Part shown: in pieces, positions 8,601 to 16,725 of the stretch
How positions within the stretch are numbered: the first letter of the stretch is position 1
Layout of the letters: every line of letters begins with the position of its first letter
From: Bacillota bacterium
GTDB taxonomy: Bacteria; Bacillota; Clostridia; Caldicoprobacterales; Xylanivirgaceae
NCBI GenBank assembly: GCA_023621995.1
Contig: JAMOAB010000157.1
Span: 42,222 to 106,221, forward strand
DNA length: 64,000 bases
Direction: 5' to 3'
Program-made: the position numbers and the translations under genes
Notes under the pieces: model-generated
What the model saw: only the letters and a program-made list of their open reading frames with translations
Told to the model about the DNA's origin: nothing
Database searches by the model: none

Positions 8601-9638
8601 TTATTTATTAGATAATAAAGCTCTAAAGTTTTCATTATATGGTGGATACGCTACACCCTGTTCAGTTATTATGGCTGTTATATACTTATTAGGTGTCACA
8701 TCAAAAGATGGATTTTTAACTTTGATACCATAGGGAGCAATACGCTTACCCTGTATATGGGTTACTTCTTGCTGATCGCGCTCTTCTATAGGTATTTGGT
8801 CTCCAGATTCCAAACTTAAATCAAAAGTAGAAGTTGGCGCTGCAACATAAAATGGTATATTATGTTCTTTAGCCAGAACTGCAACACTGTATGTACCAAT
8901 CTTATTTGCTACATCACCGTTTGCTGCAATCCTATCTGCTCCTACAATGACACCGGTAATCTCGCCCTTTTGCATAAAGTAGCCTGCCATATTATCGGTT
9001 ATAAGTGTAACCGGAATACCATCTTCCATGAGTTCCCATGCAGTCAATCTTGCACCTTGAAGATAGGGCCTTGTCTCATCAGCATATACTTCTATATGCT
9101 TGCCAGTAGCAACTGCTGCCCTTATAACACCTAGAGCAGTACCATAACCTGCAGTAGCAAGGGCTCCTGCATTACAGTGGGTAAGTATGACATCCCCATC
9201 ATTCAATAGTTCTTGGCCGAATTGTCCCATTCTCTTATTAGATTCCATATCTTCATCCATAATTTTATTAGCTTCTCTCAATAAAGCTTTCTGTATCTCT
9301 TCTAAAGGTCTACCTAAGTTACCTTTCACCACAGAGGTCATTCTCTCAATTGCCCAAAAAAGGTTTACTGCTGTAGGTCTAGTAATTTCTAACGTGTGAG
9401 CTACCTCTTCCATATGGGTTAAAAAAGGTTCACCAGTTTCACCTGTATACTCCATTGCACCAAGCACAATGCCATATGCAGCCGCCACGCCAATAGCCGG
9501 AGCACCCCTTACCTTCATATGTCTTATTGCATCTGCTACTTCTTTATAGTTGCTACATTCTATATCTACGTGTTCTACAGGCAACTTTGTCTGATCTATT
9601 AAATAGAGTTTATCATTTTGCCATTTTAGAGTATACAT
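8601..9638 (-). CDS. mtnA: S-methyl-5-thioribose-1-phosphate isomerase
   Basis: The 345-residue protein matches MtnA along its length. It has the early [13 protein letters not shown] block, a central [18 protein letters not shown] segment with the catalytic Cys, and [18 protein letters not shown] with the catalytic Asp. It converts methylthioribose-1-phosphate to methylthioribulose-1-phosphate in the recycling of methylthioadenosine, a by-product of polyamine and other SAM-dependent reactions. The gene follows mtnP by 36 bases in the same direction, and the two consecutive enzymes form an operon. The later methionine-salvage genes are not in the window, so the sugar phosphate may instead be shunted elsewhere. 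Confidence 0.95.
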   Translation of the reverse strand: MYTLKWQNDKLYLIDQTKLPVEHVDIECSNYKEVADAIRHMKVRGAPAIGVAAAYGIVLGAMEYTGETGEPFLTHMEEVAHTLEITRPTAVNLFWAIERMTSVVKGNLGRPLEEIQKALLREANKIMDEDMESNKRMGQFGQELLNDGDVILTHCNAGALATAGYGTALGVIRAAVATGKHIEVYADETRPYLQGARLTAWELMEDGIPVTLITDNMAGYFMQKGEITGVIVGADRIAANGDVANKIGTYSVAVLAKEHNIPFYVAAPTSTFDLSLESGDQIPIEERDQQEVTHIQGKRIAPYGIKVKNPSFDVTPNKYITAIITEQGVAYPPYNENFRALLSNK

Positions 9639-9674
9639 TTAATTCCCTCCATATTTCAATACTTACTTTTATAC

Positions 9675-10448
9675 TTAGCAAGAACAGTCTACACAGACAT
9701 CCATACGTTTTATCATTTCTATTATAAGTGATTTTACCTTATCATTATTTTCTTCAAAGACTCTTAAAACTTCTTCCTCCGTAACTGGCGGTATGTCATC
9801 TCTGCCTTCTAATCCAGCATCATAATCAGTTATAAGGGCAATATTGACATAGCATATACCAAGCTCCTTAGCCAGTATAACCTCAGGATATTGGGTCATA
9901 TTTATTACATCCCACCCCATACCGCTAAACCATCGACTCTCTGATTTGCTAGAAAATCGTGGACCTTGTATTACAACCACTGTTCCACCATCATGAATTG
10001 TAACACCTTGTTCCTGTCCCACTTCTAGTGCCAATTCTCTCAATCTGTCACAGTAGGGATGGGCAGAACTTATATGCCTAACATTAGGGCCATCGTAATA
10101 TGTATCTTTCCGCCCCCATGTCCTGTCTACAAATTGATCTGTCACTACAAAATCACCGGGCTTTATCTCTGGTTTTAAGCTACCTGAAGCAGTAGGAGCT
10201 ATTATCTGTCTTACTCCTAATTCCTTCATCGCATAGAGATTTGCCCTATATGGTATCTTATGTGGTGGATATTGATGGTCTTTACCATGCCTTGGTAAAA
10301 AGGCCACTTTCTTACCTTTTATATCGGCAATTGCTATTTTATCACTAGGTGCTCCATAAGGTGTGGGAACAATAACTTCTTCCACATCTTCCATAAGTGA
10401 ATAGAATCCAGAACCTCCAAATACACCAATATCTGCTCTTTTTGTCAT
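9675..10448 (-). CDS. mtnP: S-methyl-5'-thioadenosine phosphorylase
   Basis: This 257-residue protein belongs to the PNP/MTAP phosphorylase family. It has the phosphate-binding GGSGFY at the N terminus, RHGKDH, then TASGSL, DQFVDRT, and the base-binding segment ending ITDYD. The two Asp residues of TDYD favour an adenine-type nucleoside, as in MTAP. It cleaves methylthioadenosine with phosphate to adenine and methylthioribose-1-phosphate, which the MtnA encoded next isomerises. Without the neighbour one would also consider a 6-oxopurine nucleoside phosphorylase. A Cys-rich tail (CVDCSC) ends the protein. Confidence 0.92.
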   Translation of the reverse strand: MTKRADIGVFGGSGFYSLMEDVEEVIVPTPYGAPSDKIAIADIKGKKVAFLPRHGKDHQYPPHKIPYRANLYAMKELGVRQIIAPTASGSLKPEIKPGDFVVTDQFVDRTWGRKDTYYDGPNVRHISSAHPYCDRLRELALEVGQEQGVTIHDGGTVVVIQGPRFSSKSESRWFSGMGWDVINMTQYPEVILAKELGICYVNIALITDYDAGLEGRDDIPPVTEEEVLRVFEENNDKVKSLIIEMIKRMDVCVDCSC

Positions 10449-10677
10449 AGGATTACCTCCACTTCATGATTTTATTTATCCTACTATAGACTATTGTTAC
10501 ACATTTTTCATAAAAATTCAATGTGTACATAGATATTATGTTAAGACTAAATAGTTATAAGACTATTTATCTAAAGCTACAGTTCACAATTAATAAAATA
10601 CAAAGCCTGCCTCACAAAAAGCATTGCCTTTATGCCATAATGTTATCATAATGGGTCAAAGAACTAGAAACATTAAC
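10449..10677. other. Gene-less intergenic stretch between divergent units
   Basis: The gap upstream of mtnP and of the GerMN lipoprotein gene is about 335 bases. This part holds a weak dyad (aaatag / ctattt) near 10550 but no open frame with a ribosome-binding site and no recognisable riboswitch, including no SAM box before mtnP. Confidence 0.55.
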
Positions 10678-10706
10678 TTGGAAATATTTAATTTAAATGT
10701 TATAAT
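10678..10706 (+). promoter_or_regulatory. Predicted vegetative promoter of the GerMN lipoprotein gene
   Basis: TTGGAA and a perfect TATAAT are separated by 17 bases, about 80 bases upstream of the TTG start at 10786. This is a good housekeeping-sigma match, but it is a prediction only. Confidence 0.6.
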
Positions 10707-10785
10707 GCAGTAAAACTTGTGTAAAATTATTAGTATATAATCTATCATGTAAAGCACAGACTTAATTTTTAAGGAGGTATGACAT

Positions 10786-11439
10786 TTGAAAAAAATAATC
10801 ACTTATCTTTTGGTAGCCACTATGGTCTTTGTTATGATAGGATGTGCTAGCAACAATGATAAAAACGATAAAAATGCCCCATCCAGTCAAAATGATGTTA
10901 CCGAAGATCAAACAAATAAAGACGACAAAATCATTGATGAAACACCTGACAAAGGGGACAATGAAAATAAACTTGACAAAGATGAAGATAAACCTTCTAA
11001 TAACCAAGATGTAACAGATGAAAAAAAGGTCGAGGCAATCTTATATTTTAGCGATGAAAACGCTGAATATTTAAATGGCGAAGAGAGGGAATTAGGCAAG
11101 TTAACTGCTGAAGCTCTTTTAAATGGGTTGATAGAAGGGCCCAAAAACGATGCTAACAGAAGGACTATTCCTGATGGAACTAAATTGATAGATGTAAAGA
11201 TTGAAGATGGTGTTGCCTATGTCAATTTTAGTAAAGAGTTAACAGAGAAACACTGGGGCGGAAGTACTGGCGAAACACATACAATCTTTTCAATAGTAAA
11301 TACCCTTGCTCTAAATCCTGAACTCAATATAGATTCAGTACAGATTTTAGTTGAAGGCGAGACTATCGAAACCCTAGCTGGACATATGGATATCTCAGAG
11401 CCAATTGAACCAAACCTAGAAATAAGCAAGCTAAAATAA
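10786..11439 (+). CDS. GerMN-domain lipoprotein
   Basis: A TTG at 10786, seven bases after AAGGAGGT, starts a 217-residue protein. It has a lipoprotein signal peptide (cleavage at IGCAS), a long Asp/Lys/Asn-rich linker to about residue 80, and a GerMN domain (about 85-205) with the typical ERELGKLTAEALLNGLIEGP and the VAYVNFSKEL strand. GerMN domains occur in the germination protein GerM and in other surface lipoproteins. A role in sporulation, germination or the envelope is likely, but the ligand is unknown. It is one of the few plus-strand genes and forms its own unit, ended by the hairpin at 11461-11515. Confidence 0.85.
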   Translation: MKKIITYLLVATMVFVMIGCASNNDKNDKNAPSSQNDVTEDQTNKDDKIIDETPDKGDNENKLDKDEDKPSNNQDVTDEKKVEAILYFSDENAEYLNGEERELGKLTAEALLNGLIEGPKNDANRRTIPDGTKLIDVKIEDGVAYVNFSKELTEKHWGGSTGETHTIFSIVNTLALNPELNIDSVQILVEGETIETLAGHMDISEPIEPNLEISKLK

Positions 11440-11460
11440 GTAAAGTTTGACTGGCATAAT

Positions 11461-11515
11461 AAAAACCTCTGCTGCACACAATATTATACAAGTAATATGT
11501 GCAGGGAGGTTTTTT
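11461..11515 (+). terminator. Terminator hairpin whose 3' arm holds the ribosome-binding site of the next small gene
   Basis: AAAAACCTC-TG-CTGCACA pairs with TGTGCAGGGAGGTTTTT with one bulge across a 20-base loop, followed by a T-run. It lies 22 bases after the GerMN lipoprotein stop. GGGAGG in the 3' arm is correctly spaced from the TTG at 11518, so the hairpin may also mask that site. Confidence 0.65.
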
Positions 11516-11517
11516 AT

Positions 11518-11697
11518 TTGAAGGGGCGAAGAATAGATAAAGACGATCTGAGCTTTGATATATTGGGAGATAAGAGTGCTTATGATGAATTCATATCGAC
11601 CTTCCACTATTGGACAGGTTTAGAAGGCAATTCTAAGAGAGCACAAGAAATTGGAAAGATAGCAATAGAAAACAATATTAAATTAAAGGAGGAATAG
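11518..11697 (+). CDS. Small hypothetical protein (59 residues)
   Basis: A TTG at 11518 follows GGGAGG by eight bases and opens a 59-residue charged protein with no membrane segment. The middle (YDEFISTFHYWTGLEG) is aromatic and the C terminus (ENNIKLKEE) is probably helical. I do not recognise the family. The stop codon abuts, tail to tail, the stop codon of the DNA methyltransferase gene, and both lie in one shared hairpin. Coding status is supported by the ribosome-binding site and by the exact fit between flanking signals, but the short length leaves doubt. Confidence 0.5.
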   Translation: MKGRRIDKDDLSFDILGDKSAYDEFISTFHYWTGLEGNSKRAQEIGKIAIENNIKLKEE

Positions 11698-11715
11698 CTA
11701 CTCCTCCTTTAATTT
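11680..11715. terminator. Bidirectional terminator covering two abutting stop codons
   Basis: Arms AAATTAAAGGAGGA and its exact complement enclose an 8-base loop that contains both stop codons (tag then cta). It should end transcripts arriving from both sides. Confidence 0.75.
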
Positions 11716-12972
11716 ATAAAAAGCTTGATTACCGTATACATCTACCGTATGGATACATATATCTCCATCTTTATCTATAGCATTCCTATTTAAAGTAAGA
11801 GTCATGGCTATTTCAGGAGAAGTCACTGTCCTCATACTATACGAGATCCCATTATATATTCCTTCCAATTCATAGCCTACACTCCAATAGTCGATCGTAT
11901 CTATGTCTTCAATGAGTTTGGTTATAGATAGTCTATAAAATTTTCCATCTGACTCAATTAAAGAATGATTTTTTACAAATATTGTATCATATTCCATATA
12001 TTCATTATGATATAAGAATTCTATATTATTATAAATAGAATTCTTGAGTAGACGTTTTCGACAGGTGTGAAGAGAAAATATACTATTATCTACACCAATC
12101 CAATCTCTACCGTGCCTTTGGGCAACTGCTAAGGTTGTACCTGAACCAGCAAAAAAGTCAGCTATCAAATCACCAGGACGGGATGATGCCAATATAATTC
12201 GTTCTAACAATTTCTCAGGTTTTTGAGTATCATAACCTGTCCGCTCTGGATTTTTCTGATGGAGATGTGGTATATCATCCCATACATCGCTGGGATATAT
12301 CTTATCGTCTGCATAGTACTTGTATTCTTTGCCAGCAGATCTAATAGACCAGTATATTCTACCATTTCCATCTATATTCTTTTTCATATTGTTCCTCTTG
12401 TCTAACCCCCTAGGTACGCCTACCGCATCGATATTAAAATAATAATCTTTAGATTTTCTATAAAATAATATATTATCATGTTTTCTACTGAAATGTCTCT
12501 TTGCTCTTCCACCACTCCTATAGTGCCATATTATTTCATTCAGAAAATTGTCCTCACCAAATATATCATCTAACATGATTTTTAAATAGGCACTCGTCCT
12601 ATAGTCAATATGGACATATAGACAACCTTCATTGCTAAGAAGCCTGTGTACATAGAAAAATACTTCTTTCATCATATTGAAGAAGACTTCTTTTTCATAT
12701 CTATCAATATATGCAACGTGGGATATAACATGGTCTTTATCACCCATCCAACCTTTTATGCCTATAGGTTGCTGATATCTAAACGTCTGCCCAGTAAAAA
12801 AGGGAGGATCCATATATATGAGTTGTATCTTGCCATCATATCTAGGGACAAGCTCTTTAAAGACCTCTAGTATATCCCCAAAATAATAACTTCCTTGTAT
12901 AGTATTTGTATCTATATGAAGGGGAGAGTACTTTTCTCCCCTTATTGATCCACTATATTTACATTTTGACAA
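11698..12972 (-). CDS. Solitary DNA methyltransferase (N6-adenine, beta-type N4/N6 family)
   Basis: The 424-residue protein has the catalytic motif IV DPPF near residue 55 and, later, the SAM-binding motif I as FFAGSGTT near residue 285. This is the order of beta-class amino-methyltransferases; DPPF rather than SPPY favours adenine N6. Motif IV is followed by a target-recognition region with many aromatic residues, and about 100 extra residues follow motif I. Translation starts at TTG 12972 behind an AAGGA-type site inside the end of rnfB, so the genes overlap by 14 bases. No restriction endonuclease gene is adjacent, so a regulatory or housekeeping role is possible. The target sequence cannot be predicted. 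Confidence 0.85.
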   Translation of the reverse strand: MSKCKYSGSIRGEKYSPLHIDTNTIQGSYYFGDILEVFKELVPRYDGKIQLIYMDPPFFTGQTFRYQQPIGIKGWMGDKDHVISHVAYIDRYEKEVFFNMMKEVFFYVHRLLSNEGCLYVHIDYRTSAYLKIMLDDIFGEDNFLNEIIWHYRSGGRAKRHFSRKHDNILFYRKSKDYYFNIDAVGVPRGLDKRNNMKKNIDGNGRIYWSIRSAGKEYKYYADDKIYPSDVWDDIPHLHQKNPERTGYDTQKPEKLLERIILASSRPGDLIADFFAGSGTTLAVAQRHGRDWIGVDNSIFSLHTCRKRLLKNSIYNNIEFLYHNEYMEYDTIFVKNHSLIESDGKFYRLSITKLIEDIDTIDYWSVGYELEGIYNGISYSMRTVTSPEIAMTLTLNRNAIDKDGDICIHTVDVYGNQAFYKLKEE

Positions 12973-13963
12973 CTCTTTCCTTAACCTCCATAGTTATAGC
13001 ATCTGTAGGACATCTCTCAGCACAGATTCCGCAACCTGTACATTTATCATCTATTATATTATGCTTAACTTTTCTTTCACCTTCTATAGCTTCGAAGGAA
13101 CAATTTCGTTTGCAGATGGTACAACCAATACATTTTTCTTCGTCTATATGTGCAAGTTTTCGCATTTCAAAGTTTGCATATATGGCTTTTGTGGGACATT
13201 TCTCAGCACATACCATACAGTTTGTACATTTGTCATAGTCTATCTTTGCCACATTATCCTCTATCTTTATAGCATCAAATTTACACGCTTTTACACATAT
13301 CTGACATGCTATACAGCCTATACTACAATATCCCCTAACATCCTTACCTTTATCCATAGACATACATGTAACTTGAACTAGATTTCTTTTAGGTACCATC
13401 TCAATCAGATTCTTAGGGCATGCCTCTACACATTTGCCACAGGCAGTACATTTCTCTTCATCTACTACTGCTACACCTTTATCATTTATATGGATAGCAT
13501 CGAACATACATACTTTTACACAACTACCAAGACCTAAACACCCATAATTACAGGCTTTCGGACCATTTGCAAGCATGGCAGCAGCGGCGCAATCCTCTAT
13601 ACCAATATATGTGTATTTATCCTTCGCCTTCTCTATATCGCCCTGGCAAAGTACCTTGGCAACCATTTCTTCTCCCAACTCTGCCTCCACTCCAAGTATT
13701 TCACATATCCCTTCAGCTACTTTTGTTCCTCCAACAGGGCAACCAGAAGTGGATGCTTCCCCATCTACGACTGCAGCTGCAAAACCATCACAACCAGGAT
13801 AACCACATGCACCGCAATTTGCCCCTGGTAATATCTCTCGTACAGCTTCTATTTTAGGATCGAGCTTTACCTCATATCTTTTATAGGCAAGGGCGAGGCC
13901 TACACCAAAGATTAGTCCCATACCACCTAAACTCAGTATAGGATATAATATTTTTTCTATCAT
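12959..13963 (-). CDS. rnfB: Rnf complex iron-sulfur subunit B
   Basis: The 334-residue protein has an N-terminal membrane anchor, a four-cysteine cluster site (CGACGYPGC...GCP at about 47-76), and six further ferredoxin-like cysteine groups, such as CTACGKCVEACP and CTGCGICAERCP. The length and number of clusters fit the long RnfB of clostridia and acetogens. It accepts electrons from reduced ferredoxin and passes them into the complex. The gene is last of six rnf genes and overlaps the DNA methyltransferase gene by 14 bases. ATG at 13963 follows a GGGGGAAGGGAG site. Confidence 0.95.
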   Translation of the reverse strand: MIEKILYPILSLGGMGLIFGVGLALAYKRYEVKLDPKIEAVREILPGANCGACGYPGCDGFAAAVVDGEASTSGCPVGGTKVAEGICEILGVEAELGEEMVAKVLCQGDIEKAKDKYTYIGIEDCAAAAMLANGPKACNYGCLGLGSCVKVCMFDAIHINDKGVAVVDEEKCTACGKCVEACPKNLIEMVPKRNLVQVTCMSMDKGKDVRGYCSIGCIACQICVKACKFDAIKIEDNVAKIDYDKCTNCMVCAEKCPTKAIYANFEMRKLAHIDEEKCIGCTICKRNCSFEAIEGERKVKHNIIDDKCTGCGICAERCPTDAITMEVKERVVKM

Positions 13964-13976
13964 TCTCCCTTCCCCC

Positions 13977-14564
13977 TCACTTTATCAAACCTTGAAAACC
14001 CATAAACGCTACCGACATAAGTCCTGCTGTAATTAGTGCAATTGGAAACCCTTTTAAATGTTCTGGTATATCAGATAACTCCAACCTCTCCCTGATCCCT
14101 GCAAATAATACTATGGCAAGTGTAAAACCAAGTGAAACTCCTATACCGTTTACAAGAGTCTGCATTAGATCATATTCTTCTTGAATATTCATTATGGCCA
14201 CACCCAATACTGCACAGTTTGTGGTTATAAGTGGAAGATATACTCCAAGTGCACCATACAAAGTAGGACTTGTCTTTTGTATTATCATCTCAATCAATTG
14301 CACTAGAGTAGCTATCACTAGTATGAATGCAATAATCTGCATGTATTCTATTTCTAATGGAACTAGTATAGCATAGTGTACTATATATGTTATAACTGAT
14401 GATAGGGCAATTACAAATGTAACTGCCATTCCCATACCCAGTGCCGTATTTACACGCTTCGATACACCCAAAAACGGACATATAGCAAGGGAACGTGAAA
14501 GAACTATATTATTTATCAGCATAGAGCTTATAAACAGTAATATTAGTTTATTAAAATATTCCAT
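13977..14564 (-). CDS. rnfA: Rnf complex membrane subunit A
   Basis: This 195-residue integral membrane protein has about six hydrophobic segments and the family features LINNIVLSRSLAICPFLGVS near the N terminus and TNCAVLGVA in the middle. RnfA and RnfE are related, inversely oriented subunits that together hold an intramembrane iron-sulfur centre through conserved Cys in NC(A/I) motifs. The ATG at 14564 has AAGGGGG upstream; 13 bases separate it from rnfB. Confidence 0.95.
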   Translation of the reverse strand: MEYFNKLILLFISSMLINNIVLSRSLAICPFLGVSKRVNTALGMGMAVTFVIALSSVITYIVHYAILVPLEIEYMQIIAFILVIATLVQLIEMIIQKTSPTLYGALGVYLPLITTNCAVLGVAIMNIQEEYDLMQTLVNGIGVSLGFTLAIVLFAGIRERLELSDIPEHLKGFPIALITAGLMSVAFMGFQGLIK

Positions 14565-14576
14565 TGTATATCCCCC

Positions 14577-15170
14577 TTAATCAACCTTCGTAGTAAATCT
14601 ATTTATAAGAGCTAGTAGAATGCCCAATGTTATAAATGCCCCTGCCGGTAAGATCATTATAAGCGCCGGCTCATATGAAGCAGGCATTATCTTCATATTA
14701 AACCATGTTCCTGCTCCTAGTATCTCCCTTATAGATCCTAATATAGTAAGTGAAAGGGTAAAACCAAGTCCTATACCAAGCCCGTCTATTATAGATGGAA
14801 TTGGAGGATTCTTAGATGCAAATGTCTCTGCCCTCGCTAAAATTATACAATTTACTACTATAAGAGGTATAAAGATACCTAGACTATCATATAACTCAGG
14901 AAGATAAGCTTCCATTATCATACCTACCATTGTAACAAATGTGGCAATTACTACAATATAAGAAGGAATTCGAATCTTTGATGGTATAAAGTCTTTTAGC
15001 AAAGATATAACTAAATTAGAACCTATAAGTACAAAAGTTGTAGCAAGCCCCATTCCTATTCCATTTATAGCCGCAGTAGTTACAGCAAGAGTAGGACACA
15101 TTCCAAGGACTAACTTAAATACAGGGTTTTCCTTAAATATTCCATTTGTAAATATCTCCCGTAATTTCAA
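14577..15170 (-). CDS. rnfE: Rnf complex membrane subunit E
   Basis: The 197-residue membrane protein shows the RnfE pattern NPVFKLVLGMCPTLAVT at residues 15-31 and VVNCIILARAE in the middle, both with the conserved membrane Cys. It starts with TTG at 15170 behind AGGGGGG, and that TTG overlaps the rnfG stop by four bases (TTGA), indicating tight coupling. It pairs with RnfA in the membrane core. Confidence 0.94.
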   Translation of the reverse strand: MKLREIFTNGIFKENPVFKLVLGMCPTLAVTTAAINGIGMGLATTFVLIGSNLVISLLKDFIPSKIRIPSYIVVIATFVTMVGMIMEAYLPELYDSLGIFIPLIVVNCIILARAETFASKNPPIPSIIDGLGIGLGFTLSLTILGSIREILGAGTWFNMKIMPASYEPALIMILPAGAFITLGILLALINRFTTKVD

Positions 15171-15754
15171 TTGTCTGCCCCCCTATCACTTAAAATTTGA
15201 TTGTAATAATTCATAACTAGATTAACTGCATCACTTACTGCTTCTGAAGTTATAGTAGCTCCTGTCAATGCTTGAATCTCATTGTCATCTAAATTCTCTG
15301 TTTTCTTAACTTGTATTGGCTTATCTATTGATTTACCGCCAAATTGCTCCACAAATTCCTCATCTGCTGCCTTTGCACCTAATCCTGGAGTTTCAGCATG
15401 ATTTCCAATTCTTACTCCATCTATACTTCCCTCGTTATCTATTCCTATAATGACTTCCATATCGCCACCAAATCCCTTTGCCAAGACCTTGAAAGTATAG
15501 CCGACCGTCTTATTCCCTTCATCAATGCCCCTATATAGCTCCATTATATAGTCTCCACCTGTAAAACTGTCGTCAATGCCTAGCTCTTCGAAATCTTTAG
15601 CATACGAGAGCACTGCCAACCTTGCTTCCATATTAGCTTGTATCCGCTGCTCCTCTATAGGACCTTCAGTTAAATAGTTAGTAAAGCTTAGAGCAAGGGC
15701 AGCTACAGCTGTGATAATCAATAATTTTAGCCCGAGATTCCATGTTTCAGACAT
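15167..15754 (-). CDS. rnfG: Rnf complex FMN-binding subunit G
   Basis: From the ATG at 15754 the product is 195 residues. It has an N-terminal membrane segment and an extracytoplasmic FMN-binding domain ending in the motif LTGATITSEAV, in which the Thr carries the covalently bound FMN. Longer starts at 15760 and 15772 are open, but they lie within or too close to the Shine-Dalgarno GGGGAGG; the ATG at 15754 has nine-base spacing. The start overlaps the rnfD stop by eight bases. Confidence 0.94.
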   Translation of the reverse strand: MSETWNLGLKLLIITAVAALALSFTNYLTEGPIEEQRIQANMEARLAVLSYAKDFEELGIDDSFTGGDYIMELYRGIDEGNKTVGYTFKVLAKGFGGDMEVIIGIDNEGSIDGVRIGNHAETPGLGAKAADEEFVEQFGGKSIDKPIQVKKTENLDDNEIQALTGATITSEAVSDAVNLVMNYYNQILSDRGADN

Positions 15755-16694
15755 CCTCATCCACCTCCCCATATATTGAAGGTATTGTGTATTTATCTAT
15801 GAGAGGTGTAGCCACATTCATCATGAGTATTGCATAGGTTACACCACCTGGATATCCACCATATATACGTATAATAGATGTTATAATACCACAGCCAATT
15901 CCCATAATTATCTGTCCTTTAGGGGTAACAGGGGACGTGGCATAATCAGTTGCCATATAGAAAGCCCCTAGCATAAGACCTCCGACAAATAGATTATATA
16001 TACCAGCCCCAGTAAATAGACCATCACCACCAAATATCCAAGTAAATAGAGCCACAGTACCTAGATAGGTAAAAGGAATCCTCCAATTTATAATACCTTT
16101 GTATAAAAGGTACACAGCTCCTATAATAAGAGCTAGACACGATGTCTCACCAATACATCCACCTTTATTACCTATAAAGGCATCCCATAGCGTAGGAAGT
16201 TCTGCTGTAACTCCATCCTTTAGCAACTCCAGCGGTGTTGCAGTACTAAGTGCATCGGCCCCTGGAGCTACCCATGTAGTCATATGAACAGGCCAACATG
16301 CAAGAAGTATTGCCCTCGCTCCGAGTGCTGGATTCATAAAGTTATGTCCCAGCCCTCCAAACACTTGCTTTATAAGTCCGATTGCAATTACAGAACCTAG
16401 TGCAGGTATCCAAAGTGGCACAGTTGGTGGCATATTATATGCAACAAGTATGCCTGTGACAACAGCACTCCAATCATCTATAGTAATAGCCCTCTTATAC
16501 AACTTCTGCATAGCCCATTCAGTAATAACTGCAAATATGACAGATACTGCAATTATTGATATGGCCCTTCCACCAAAAAAATAGACTCCAGCAATACCAG
16601 CAGGTATAAGAGCTATAACAACATCCCTCATAATCTTTTCTACAGTCTCCTCTGAATTTATATGAGGTGATGAAGATACAATTAGTTGATTCAT
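15747..16694 (-). CDS. rnfD: Rnf complex membrane subunit D
   Basis: The 315-residue integral membrane protein has many hydrophobic segments and the NqrB/RnfD family pattern, including NPALGARAILLACWP and the STATPLELL region where FMN is attached to a Thr. The segment YATSPVTPKGQIIMGIGCGI near the C terminus is strongly conserved. RnfD is a candidate for part of the cation path that couples ferredoxin oxidation to Na+ or H+ export; which ion is used cannot be told here. Confidence 0.95.
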   Translation of the reverse strand: MNQLIVSSSPHINSEETVEKIMRDVVIALIPAGIAGVYFFGGRAISIIAVSVIFAVITEWAMQKLYKRAITIDDWSAVVTGILVAYNMPPTVPLWIPALGSVIAIGLIKQVFGGLGHNFMNPALGARAILLACWPVHMTTWVAPGADALSTATPLELLKDGVTAELPTLWDAFIGNKGGCIGETSCLALIIGAVYLLYKGIINWRIPFTYLGTVALFTWIFGGDGLFTGAGIYNLFVGGLMLGAFYMATDYATSPVTPKGQIIMGIGCGIITSIIRIYGGYPGGVTYAILMMNVATPLIDKYTIPSIYGEVDEDV

Positions 16695-16725
16695 TTAAAA
16701 TCCCCCTCCCGAATACTTCATAATA

